Source: Pseudocitrobacter cyperus (GTDB lineage: Bacteria > Pseudomonadota > Gammaproteobacteria > Enterobacterales > Enterobacteriaceae). Taken from it: a DNA stretch of 64,000 nt. Below the pieces are notes generated by a model. The model saw nothing but the letters and a program-made list of their open reading frames with translations, was not told the origin of the DNA and made no database searches. The position numbers and the translations under genes are program-made. Positions 27,636 to 38,800 of the stretch are shown one piece after another (position 1 is the stretch's first letter; each line of letters begins with the position of its first letter). The DNA lies in contig NZ_JAYMYY010000007.1 of the NCBI RefSeq assembly GCF_039889165.1, positions 62,001 to 126,000 of the forward strand. The letters are read 5' to 3'.

Positions 27636-28573
27636 TCAGAATCGGTATTCGCCCGCGATAAAGAAGCTGTTACGTTCATTAAAACCAATCTCCGTCAGCA
27701 CGTTGAATTGAGGTGTTATTTCATACTGGGAGCCGAGCAACATGTTCCAGGGCGCGGTCAGCTTCTGTTTAACATCGAAACGCCCGTTATCATTCTGGTT
27801 CACGGTATTGATGAGCGGTTGCAGCTCTGCTGGCATGTGGAGGTCAGAAAGACTACCCCGGAACTCCTGCTGAACGTTCTGGTACATACTGCCGACCCAG
27901 AGACTCAGGTGAGATTCCCCAACCGGTCCCTGGAAGCGAAAACGGTATCCCACTCGCGGCGAGACCGTCAGGGCCGAAATTTTACCGTCGAGAATATCGA
28001 AATCGGTACGGGTATAGTTTGTGTCGACCAGTGCGAACCAGTTTTCATAGCCGCCAGCCAGCGTGATCCCACTCCCCCACGTCTGCCTTTGAAATCGAGA
28101 ATAAAATCAATATCTTTAAGGTCACCTCTCTTGTTGAGCTGATGCACAGATGACGCGATAAGACGATCGACTCCCGTATAGCGCGAGGGGTCCGCATCCA
28201 CAGACACCTTCGACACCGATGAGCCACGCGTGTGGCCTACCAGCCCATAAATATTCAGGAAAGGAAACACCCACATATCGAGGCGTAAATTTTCTGTTTT
28301 ACTCCTTTCGCGGGTGCTGCCAGCATCAATATTGAACATATCGGTAGGTATGGCATGGTTTCCCAGGGCCAGTCCGGAAAAACTCATGCTGTCGACGTCA
28401 ATGTTCTGACGCATGTTCATGTAGCTGACATTCACGCCGAAGGGTAAAGGTATCGAATAACCGCGTGCTTTGGCCTCATCTCCCCAGATGGGAAACGTCC
28501 GCGAATCACTCTCTTCAGCCAGGGCTAACCCCGATGCCAATAACAGCGGCAAGAAACTATAAGCCCTTATCAT
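27636..28573 (-). pseudogene. Outer-membrane barrel protein, single frameshift
   Basis: The 5' part (28573 down to about 28085) encodes a signal peptide MIRAYSFLPLLLASGLALA and LPFGVNVSYMNM. The frame then breaks. Reading on after a one-base shift near 28079-28087 (minus strand GGCAGACGTGG) gives TWGSGITLAGGYENWF, continuing without stop to the end GFNERNSFFIAGEYRF, a typical barrel terminus. The span is 938 bp, one short of 313 codons, so one base is missing. As read, the product stops after 201 residues. It could be a true mutation or a sequencing error. The barrel family is not recognised. Confidence 0.75.
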
Positions 28574-28599
28574 TCTTACTCCCGATCAAAATGCTCCGG

Positions 28600-29715
28600 C
28601 TACAGCCCGGAACCAACGTTGAAATAAACCGCCTGCTCATGGTCGCTAAAGGCAACATCAATACCTGTATGCAGACCGTACTCTTTAGCGATTAAATAGC
28701 GGAAACCTGCTCCCCAGGCGACTTCCGCCGTATTATAGAGATCGCTCGCGCTGTCTGCTGCGCTTCCAGCTCCAGCAAAACCCAGAACCACCCAGCGCGG
28801 CGTTGCCTGCCAGGCAAGCTGTGTTTGCACTGTACTGACATTCTCGCCCTGATAGCGATAGCGGGAGATTCCGCGAAGTGCAATGTAGGGCCGTGCCATC
28901 GGCGGCAGGTGCTGCTGCGAGTGAGACAGTTTCTGGTAGTTAGCCGCAATGGAGAGGGACCAGCGTGGTGAGAGGGGAATAAAATATTTACCGTCGAGGG
29001 TCATTAGGTCGTAGCGATAATCGCCCCCAAAATAGTGACCGTAAAACTGATATTCACCGCTGAGGGAGACGCCCCGACCAGGCCAGAAGAAATTATCGGT
29101 AGTATCATACTCAACCAGGATCCCCAACCCCGACGAGGTGCTGGTCTCCCCCAGTACCCGTTTCCATGTTTTATCGATAACCGGATTGCTGGGGGCGGAG
29201 ATCGACATCTCCGCCCAAAACTGCGATGCACCAACGAAGAACGGCGTATTGCCCACGCGAAACAGGAGTTTTTGCATCCCGCCATAGCCGCGGGTTTCGG
29301 CTTCAACCGAGCGGTTGCTGCCAAATCCGGCGATGTCGCCCGAGTAGATGTCCAGATTGATATTGGCGTAGCCACCCGCGACAAGGTAGCGTATTCGATC
29401 GTCCTGCCACGTATGGCGGTGCCCCCCCCCGACAAACCGGGTGCCGTTCTGCGTGCCGCCGCCGCCAAAGGCGGTCATCGCGGGTGGAATAAAACGGTGG
29501 CCGATCTCCTTACCCTTACCATGTAGAAAAAGCCCAAACAGGCCACCGCCGTAACCTACAGCAGGTTCAGTAATCACTACCGGTATCGGCAGGAATCCAT
29601 AAGGATTATCCTGAAGATAATGGCTCATATCCACCATGCCATCTTCTGGATCGATCATACCTGCCGCACCGGCGTTAAAGGCCAGCAAGGCGAGCGCCAG
29701 TAAAAGCCGGCGCAT
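28600..29715 (-). CDS. BamA/TamA-type Omp85 barrel without POTRA domains
   Basis: A 371-residue outer-membrane protein with signal peptide MRRLLLALALLAFNAGA. The short N-terminal part PYGFLPIPVVITEPAVGYGGGLFGLFL leads straight into an Omp85-type barrel: LLVEYDTTDNFFWPGRGVSLSGEYQFYG-like strands (residues near 200-230) and a terminal NVGSGL. No POTRA repeats are present, unlike TamA at 8990. It lies between the giant autotransporter (165 bp upstream gene end) and the frameshifted barrel gene (26 bp). It may form an outer-membrane pore or help its neighbours assemble; neither is shown. Confidence 0.8.
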   Translation of the reverse strand: MRRLLLALALLAFNAGAAGMIDPEDGMVDMSHYLQDNPYGFLPIPVVITEPAVGYGGGLFGLFLHGKGKEIGHRFIPPAMTAFGGGGTQNGTRFVGGGHRHTWQDDRIRYLVAGGYANINLDIYSGDIAGFGSNRSVEAETRGYGGMQKLLFRVGNTPFFVGASQFWAEMSISAPSNPVIDKTWKRVLGETSTSSGLGILVEYDTTDNFFWPGRGVSLSGEYQFYGHYFGGDYRYDLMTLDGKYFIPLSPRWSLSIAANYQKLSHSQQHLPPMARPYIALRGISRYRYQGENVSTVQTQLAWQATPRWVVLGFAGAGSAADSASDLYNTAEVAWGAGFRYLIAKEYGLHTGIDVAFSDHEQAVYFNVGSGL

Positions 29716-29823
29716 CAGGTCCCGACCTGAGGAGCACTGGAAGGGGTGTTGTACGCTTTTTGTTCAGGCACCATTTTCATCCTCACGAATACAGGTAAGG
29801 AATACTATTATTTTTCAGTGAGT

Positions 29824-29867
29824 AGCGAAAGGCGGTCACCGTTTTGAGCATAGACCAGCCTTTCGCT
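29824..29867 (-). terminator. Long-loop inverted repeat after the autotransporter gene
   Basis: AGCGAAAGGC and GCCTTTCGCT are perfect 10-bp arms with a 24-nt loop, 14 bp past the stop of the autotransporter gene. It lacks a clear T run on the minus strand, so terminator function is uncertain. It lies ahead of the Omp85-like gene. Confidence 0.45.
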
Positions 29868-29880
29868 TCTGCAATGCGCG

Positions 29881-32800
29881 TCAGAACCGTATTTTCATCC
29901 CCAGCGAAGCCGAGATATCCGCATCCAGGCTGGTTTTGCCGCTATTATCCCAGGTCTTTCCGACTTCGGTATAGGCCTGAACGTTGTCCGTTACGGTCCA
30001 GGTGGCACCCACCGCGGCTTCAGTAGCGGCAAACTGCTGGTTCGCCTTCAGCGTAGTTTTGCCGTCGCTGTTGGCGGTATTACGGTAAGTCACCTCATCC
30101 TGCCCGTCGGTTAACTCCTGCCAGTAGTTTACACGTAAGTAAGGTTTCACTTTACCGTAGTTGGTATCGTATTCCGCTGTGATACGTGCCCCAAGACGGC
30201 CTATTACCGCGTTGTCGGCCTTCACGCTGACGTGGGTTTTCGCCTCGTCGTTGAGTGTGACATCATCAAAATCGCTCCACTGCCAGATCAACTGAGCCTG
30301 AGGTTCAAAAGCCCAGCCCGTATCACCGAAGTACCAGGGTTTCCCCACTTCCACCGAGGCGGTGACAGAGTTTCCGTCCGGATGGTAAGTTTCATGATCG
30401 GTCAGGTTTTTCAGATCGACCGAGTGATAGCCATACTGGAGTACGTTGTCCACGTAAAACCCATCGGTGCTCGTCCAGGTGGCATAACCGCCAAGATAGG
30501 TTGAAAACGTTGAGTTGTACGCCGCCCCGCCACTCATACCTGTATTACCGTCAATCGAACTGTCTGTATCCAGGAAGGTGGTATACAGGCCAGAACGCCA
30601 CGTCTCGTTTTGCCAGAGATCCAGCCCCATCTGCATGCCGTTATAGTTAGTGTGGCTGGTACTGTTGGTGGCATCATCCAGGGTCTGGTCAACCGTTTTG
30701 GTCAGGTAGCGCGCCCAAAAACGCCCTTCCTGATCGGCTGGGTTATCTGCCCGATAGGGCTGTTCGTCACCCTGACGCAGGTGCAGCGTGCCCAGTACAA
30801 AAAGATCCGCCTGGCGAATGATGGATGGCAGGGTGTCGAAACCGGGCACATCCGGACGATAACCGGCTCGCAGGAACCAGTCCTCACCGGCCCCATTCTG
30901 GTCGCCCGCAAAGAGCTGGTACTCCCAGGCGCCCGCCGTCAGGTAGTCAGAACCGATCGTGAACGCATCCCTGGTGGTTTGCGCCGTGGTCACGCCGCCG
31001 TTAACGGCTTCGACCACCATAATGCCGTCACCTTCAGTTGGTTCGCCGAGCCGGCTGACGTCAATATCCAGCAAGGTCGTTCCACTGGCTGAGCCGCCAT
31101 TTATCACCAGGCGGTCTGCTACACCGGGGCTGTGCTGCTGAGCGGCGATTTTCAGCGTGCCGTCAAGCCCAACGTAATCGCCTTTGACCGTCAGGGTTGA
31201 CCCGACATTTTCCCCCCGCAGATTTACGATTCCCTGGTTTACCAGGTCTGCGACCGTCTGGTTGTACCCACCGGTATCCAGGGTGCCATTACTGCTGACA
31301 ATATGGCTGGAAGCGCTGCTCAACCTGTTTATTCCGCCTGCCAGTAGCGTACCGTTTTCAACAAGCGTATACCCGGACCACTTATTCAGCCCATTCAGCA
31401 CGGTGGTGCCCTGACCACGCTGAATGAAATCCCCGGTGCCGGTGATGATCCCGTTTAAATCGACACTATCAACACGATCAACGACCAGCGTGGCGAGGTT
31501 AACGATGTCGCCCAGCACATTTCCTGTTTCCCCCCCGTTACCCAGTTGCAATGTTCCGTTGCGGATAGTGGTTGTGCCCTCGAAAGTACTGTCCTGCGTC
31601 AATGTCAGCGTCCCCTCCCCTTGTTTGCTCAGATTGCCGCTGCCGCTTACCGCACTCAGTAATGAGACATTATTTCCATTGGTATCAACGCCTCCACCTT
31701 CACCAGAAAGAACCACATCGCGGGTGGTGTCGAAGGCTGCGCCATAGCGCAATGTTCCCCCCGCCAGGGTAATCACGGAGTCTGCCGCACCAAGGTTAAT
31801 GTCGCGCGATACCTGTAAAACACCACCGCTGATGGTCGTCCCTCCCTGATAGCCGTTATTCCCATTGAGGATCAGCGTACCGAGATCCGTTTTATTCAGA
31901 CCGCCGCTTCCAGCAATTTGCGAATTGATCGTGGCAGTATAGGCTGCGCCGCGCGCCGTACCATCCCCAACGCGGACAAGCGTATCGGCAGTATCGGTGG
32001 TGATGACCCCCTCGTTAATTACATAACCATTCGTTGCAAACTGCGCGCCGCTGATGGTCACATCCCCGAGGCTGTTATCGACGGTGACGGTGCCCGCTTC
32101 ACCGCCAAATACCGCGAAGGCTGCATCACTGAATGGCGTATTGAATACCCCGTCAGGATCGGTCTGGTCCGTAGTCCAGTTATCGTTGCCGTTACTGTTC
32201 TGCCAGACGCCGTTTCCGCCATCGATCACGCTATTATTCTTGAGTGAACCGCCGTCGCCTCCAAACCCATCCCAGAAGCGCATGGTATAGCCGGTGCGAT
32301 TGACAAGATTCACCTGCCCGTCAATGGAGGTCTGTACATAGAGATCGTCTGCGGCCTGGGGCGCAGTGCCTATTTCAAGGATGTTATTGGTGAGTGAACC
32401 GCTGTAATCAATCACGCGATACACGCCCACATCAAAACTGCCGCCCGGGGTTTGGGTGATGTTGAGCTGACCATCAAGGATCAGAGCGCCATTGACGGTA
32501 AGCAGATCATTCAGCGCACCGCCGGGCGTACCGGATTGTCCAAACTGGAAATCGAGTTGGGCGTTTTGCATAAGGTTCAGGCCAGCCATTGTGAGCTCGC
32601 CCACGCTGCCGACAGTAGCGCCTGGGGTCAAGTGACCGTCATCTGCCACATCAACAAGTCCACCGAGCGTTCCCGCCCCACCCAGAGTTGCATTGGCGGT
32701 AACGGATACTGCTCCGGTCGCCGCACGCTGATCGCCATTCACTAACAGAACGCCCTGCGATACCGAGGTCGCCCCGGTATAGCTATTGGCGCCCGTTAAG

Positions 32801-35800
32801 GTCAGCGTGCCGTTACCGGTTTTGGTCAGACCGCCACCGCTGCTGCTGATAATACCGCTGATGGTATCATCCAGACTCAGGCTGCCTTCGGTTAACGTGG
32901 CGCTGGCAAGCGTGACGTTGCCTGCCCCAGAAAGCGAGCCGATGGAGGTGTTGCCTGCGGAGTCCGAAAGCGTTACCGTCCCTCCTGTCTGGTTAATGAC
33001 TCGCCCGGATGCAGCCTGCGCATTGTCTGCAAAGGCAACCGTGCCGCTGTTCGTGGTTACGCTCGCCCCTGCATCGGCGTTATCCGCAAGCAACATTCTG
33101 CTATTAGCATTAACGCTAATAATGGCATTTCCGCCGGTACTGGTATCATTCAATTCCAGCGTACCGTTGCCCAGCGCGATAGTGCTGTTATCCGCACTGG
33201 CATTGTCATTAAAAGCCAGGGTGGCATTGGTCACGGCAAAATTATGCGCTTCTGCCGAGCTTTCATTACTGAGATTCAGTTTTGCCGCATCGGTCAGGGT
33301 AATATCACTGTCAGACCTCCCCAGCGCACCGGTCACGTTTGCGTTTACCGTTAATGAACCGGTGCCGTTTTTACCTTCCAGCGTCGTATCACCCTGATAG
33401 CTATTGGCGACATCCAGATTCAGTACGCCCTCATCCGTACCCAGCGACGAATCTATTACTTTCAGCGGACCATCACCGCCGATCCCGCCCTGTGACGTAA
33501 ACGCGTTGCCGTACACGTCAAACGTGCCTCCGGCCGTGCCGTCGAGAATAAACAAGCGCTTAGTGGTGTAATCTGCCCCCGTCTGGAACGTGGCACCGTT
33601 TTTCAGCATCACAAACGTATCTGCATCGCCCAGGCTGCTGTCTCTGGAAACCTGCAATGTCCCGTTTAGTACGGATGTCCCGCCTGAATACTGATTATTC
33701 CCGTTAAGGATCAGACGTCCCGGGTCAGTTTTAACCAGGCGAATCGCCCCATCGGCATTGCTGTCCTGAACAAGATCGACATTTACTGTGGTCGTGATAT
33801 CTTCGCCGGCGGCTCCGTCGCCCACACGGATCAGGAAATAACTGTCCGCGTGTGTCCCACCCACCGTATCGTAGCTGTTATCAATCGCCGATGAATCCGG
33901 GGGATTGGTCGCCACGATGTGCAGTTGAGAGTCCGAATTAGCGGGATCGGCCATCAACTCATAACCATCAGTGGTAAACTGCATACCAGACGTGCGGACG
34001 TCACCAAAAGCATTACTGACCAGCACATCGTTCGATGCGCCCTGGAAGACTGCAAACGCAGACTGGGACCAGGGAGCGTTGCCCACCCCATCGCTTTGGG
34101 TCCAGTTATTGCTGGCTCCCGAAATCAGTGCCGTCCAGTAACCAAATCCACCGTCAACGACCCCATTTCCTGATGAACCATCACCATGGTTACTGCCGTT
34201 CAGATCGCCGTCCCAGAACTGTAGCTGGTTAGTGGGGTCCACAAAGTCAAGGACCAGGTTGACCTGACTGGCAATGTTGGTCTGGATGTTGTAAAGCTCG
34301 GCATCGTTTGGAGGCAGAGAGCCAATGGTCATGACATTGTTAATCAGGCTTCCGCCGTAGTTAAACAGGCGATAAACTCCCGGCAGGAAGCTCCCTCCGT
34401 TGGTTAGCGCGACATTCAACACGCCATCCAGTGTTAAATCCCCCGCGACAGAGACGAGATCATTCAACGCTCCGCCAGGGGTATAGGCTTCGCCAAGCTG
34501 GAACTGGCTGTCAGTATTACTTGCCAGCGTTAAATCACCGTTGATGGAGAGAATGCCCGTACCGTTGCCGCGATTGTCGTCGCCAGGGCGCAGCACGCTA
34601 TCGGTGTTGAACACCACATCGCCGCCCAGCGTGCCGTATCCTCCCAAAGTTGCCCCACTCTGAACCGTCGTCTGGCCCGTTCCGGTTTGCACACCATTGA
34701 TGATCAACGTGCCTTGCTCTACGTTGGTGTTCCCGGCGTAGCTATTATCGCCGCTCAGGCGTGTCAATCCGCTCCCTGACTGACGGAATGCTCCTGTCCC
34801 CGAAATCACGCTATTCAGATTGACCTCATCGGAACGGTTAACCGTCAGCAAACCGTTATCGGTGATATCCGTGGTTCCGGATAAACTGCCCGTGGTGCCG
34901 CCGTTGCCCAGCGCCACTTCCGACCCTGTGCCAATCAGCGTACTCCCGGTAAAGGTATTCTCCCCGAGCAGGATCGTACTTCCTCCACCAGTACGCTCGA
35001 TACTGCCAGTGCCAGAAATAATACCGCCATAGGTTTGAATGCCTGCACCATCGAACGAGACCAGGCTGGTTGCACCCACGGTGGCAATATCATACTGACG
35101 AATACTCGCCATGCCGCTGGTGACACCATTATCACCTGTACGCAACGTCGCGCCATTGTTGACGTTGATATCTGCGGCACCAGAGAGAGCAAGATCCTGC
35201 ATAATGCGTATATCTGTAGGATCGCCATCCAGGGTTAGTGTGCTCCACCCTGTTCCAATATTGGTCGCTGTCAGCAGGTCATCTGTGGCAAGCGAGCCAA
35301 TCGTTGCCGATCCCGAGCTGCTGTGCGTCCCGTTGAATGTCAGTGTGCTGTTGGTACCGCCTTCACTCAGAACATGTCCTACTGCCGACAAGTTAACATC
35401 CCCAAAGGTTGCGGTATCATTTCCATCTACTCCGGTGAAAGTCACTCCTCCGGCAAAGTCACCTGCCGTAAAGCGAAATCGATCGTTACCGCCGCCAAGG
35501 GTAATTTCCCCCTGCGTCGTGCCGGCTGAAATTTGCATGACATCGTTGCCACTACCGGTAAGAACGACCTGTGCCGTATCGCTTGCGGCACGCAGACTGC
35601 CGGTATTGGTTACAGTGTTATTTGCCGTACCCGATGCGTCGATAACCGTGGCATCCTGGCTGCTGCTGATGATTATCCCGGAATTATTGATAGAACGGCT
35701 TGTCGTTGAGCCATTCAACGCAATCAGCGACTGCGCGTTCGTGGTGCTGGATGAAGTAATGGTTCCGTTGTTACTGAACGCGGCAACATTTTGCGCGAGG

Positions 35801-38800
35801 ATCGTACTGCCCGTATCGCTGCTGGTCGTAATCACCCCGGCATTCGTCAGACTGGTCGCATTGGTCGCTTCTATTGCCGCACCCGCGGTTGTACCCATCG
35901 TAATGGCAGAACCGGAGTTTACAGTGCCGGTCGTTCGCGCCAGTATCCCCGTACTGTCTGCCCCATTACCATTGATGGTGTAACCGGTTCCGATGGTAAG
36001 GTTGCCGGAGGTTTGCGAGCCATCAGCCTGCATAAAGGCAAAGCCACTTCCACTACCTGAAACGTTGAGCGTGTTGCCGCTGCCCTCAGCGGTAAAGGTT
36101 ACGGCAGTACGTATCGCCGGGCCATCGCCTGAATTAATGGTCACGTTGTTGAGGTTAATGTCGCTTGAACTGGCGTTATTATTAATGCCAGCGCCAGTTC
36201 CCGTTACATCAATCGTGGTATTGCTGGCATCGAACGAGGAAGCCCCCGTACTGTCAATGCGCACACCGTCTGCGCCGTTACTGGCGGTTATTTGATTCCC
36301 TGAACCGTTAACCGTAAGCGTTGCGCCGTCCCCTGCAAGTTGAACAGCGGCCAGCCCCCCGTTGGCGGAAACGGTGCCCAACTGGCTCACCGTGGCTCCT
36401 GCGCCCTGCACCCGCAGACCAATATTTCCGCTACCCGCTGCCCCAGAAACGGTAATAATGCCATCGTTATTCAGCAGCCCGGCATTCTGGATATCAACGC
36501 CAATATTGTCGGTTCCGGCGACACTCACCGGCGCCGTAACCGTGGCCTGCCCATTGTTATGCAGTACAATTCCGGTACTGCTGTTGCCAAGAAGGTTAAT
36601 TGCCGCTCCGGCATTCAGCGTCAGGTTACCCAGATAGCCGACGTTATATCCGACAATCCCTGACTGTCCTGCATTCGACGCGATCACTGCGTCTGAAACC
36701 ACGCGTGTTTCACGCGGTTCAGGATCGATGGTGGCATCGATATTATAATTGCGCCCATCCACCATCACTGCGGTGGTGTTGTCTCCCGCCAGGGTGATAG
36801 CGCCATCGGTGATAGCCCCTTCGGCCCCTCCGGTCACCTTAACGCCGATCGCATTATTGCCTGAGACAGTAACAGAGGCTGCACCTGTTGTGAGCTGCGT
36901 GGCAACATCATCTGAAATATCTGTATTGTTGAGATCGTCAACTCCGTTGGCGAAAACACCCGTTGCTCCCTGGCCTGATACGATCAGATCGTAGCTGCTG
37001 CCCGTACCGGTATCGCCGGTGAAGGTCGCTCCGTGATCAACCGCAAACAAAATTGACTGTGCTTGCGCGTTATCTGTAATGGTGGCGTTAGTAATGTTGA
37101 TGCTGGCACCCTGCCCCCAGGCGTAATACCCAATCTGTTGTGTATTTTCAAAAGAGAGCGAGGCCTGGGATCCGATATCAATGGTTGCGTTACCCCGCGC
37201 ATGCACACCAATGGCCCCGGCGGAGAGCAGCCTGATATCGGAATCGAGCGATACGGAAGCTGCACGCCCGTTGAGTCCTTCGGCATAGACAGCGTAATTA
37301 CGATAGGTATAGGGTTGGTTATCTGTACCGCCGGTATCGCCCGCGCTCCCCACGGTAATGGTGCTGGCGTCGGTTGAGGTCAATGACGCATTGGCCGTTT
37401 GAGCCAGCACGTTAAGAGCAATATTGTTATCACCATCGACAAAAATATCGCCGCTATTGGTCACCGCCCCGCCGTTATCTTTCACATACATGCCGTAATT
37501 GGCCGCTGCATAAACATCACCGCTGGAGGCAGAGGTCAATACACCCAGGACGTTAATCTGACCGTTGTTGGTCGCGTTTTCTGTCCCCCCGTTAATCATC
37601 ATGCCAGCCGCATTGCGGGTGTTATCGAGCAGAGTTATCACACCAGACGTGCTGTTAACCATGTCCCCTTTACCGGTGCTGTACATAGCCGCGCTAAGAT
37701 CGCCGCTGCCGACAAGGTTAACAGGATCAGGCTCAGCCATTGATGAAGTAACGGGCGATCCGCCAATAAAAATACGGCCATCGTTGGTGACCGTGCCGGT
37801 CGAGTCGCTGTAGATAGCATATGCCCCCGCACGACCATCCGGATTAGTGGCATTACCTGTTACGGTGATGGTTCCTGTTGCGGCATTCAGGATGGAGCCG
37901 TTATCCCCGACAAGCATCCCCCAGGCGTTATGGGTGGCGTTGTTGGTAACTGCAACGTTAATCAGTCCGTTGTTGGTTAGGGAGGCGTTGGTCAACCCGA
38001 CCATTCCTGCGCCGCCATAGTTACTGACATTTTGATTACTGCCATCTTTTTCGAGGAAGAGTCCGGCATTCAACACGCCATTGTTTATTGCGGTAGCGTA
38101 TTCCGCCTGCATACCCACGGTCAGAGGGCTACTGGCACTGCTTCGCCAGGCATTGATAGCACCATTATTCGTGATCACACCGCCATCAAAGGCATCCATC
38201 ACCGCCGAGGCACCATCCACTGCCAGACTGCTGGTTTCGGTCACCGTGCCAGTGGCCCCTGTGCCGTTAGCATAAATAACCCTGAGATCCCCCGTGCCCA
38301 ACGTAGCGTTATTGCTGTGTGCCGTGCTATCTTCCCATACGTTATAGGTCAGATTAATGGATGTGCTCTGCGCCTGATTCAGCAACCCGGAAATGATGTT
38401 GTTATAAACGGCCTGCGCTTCCACTGCGGAATCGATGGTTTCGCCCTGAACCTGCGCGCCTGCGGTTAGCCAGTACTGGACCTGTGGCTTATCCTCATAG
38501 GCCCCCTGTCCGGTTAGATAATCATTCACATCAGCAATATCAGCAGAGGATGTTATATCAAACGTACGTTCCCCGACTTGCACCACTCTACCGCCCGGTA
38601 ATGCCGTATAGTTTGGTAATGTCAGGGTGTAATTGTATTGCGTGCTTTGCGCCCCGACGCTCTGGGTCTGTCCACTGATGACAGCCGCAGGGCGGAAACG
38701 GATATAGTTGTCAGAAAGCCAGTTGATGACACTGGCAGCGCCTGATGCGTCAGCCCTTGCCAGCGTAGAATTTTTGGTTAGTAGATCGAGAGTGTTTTCT

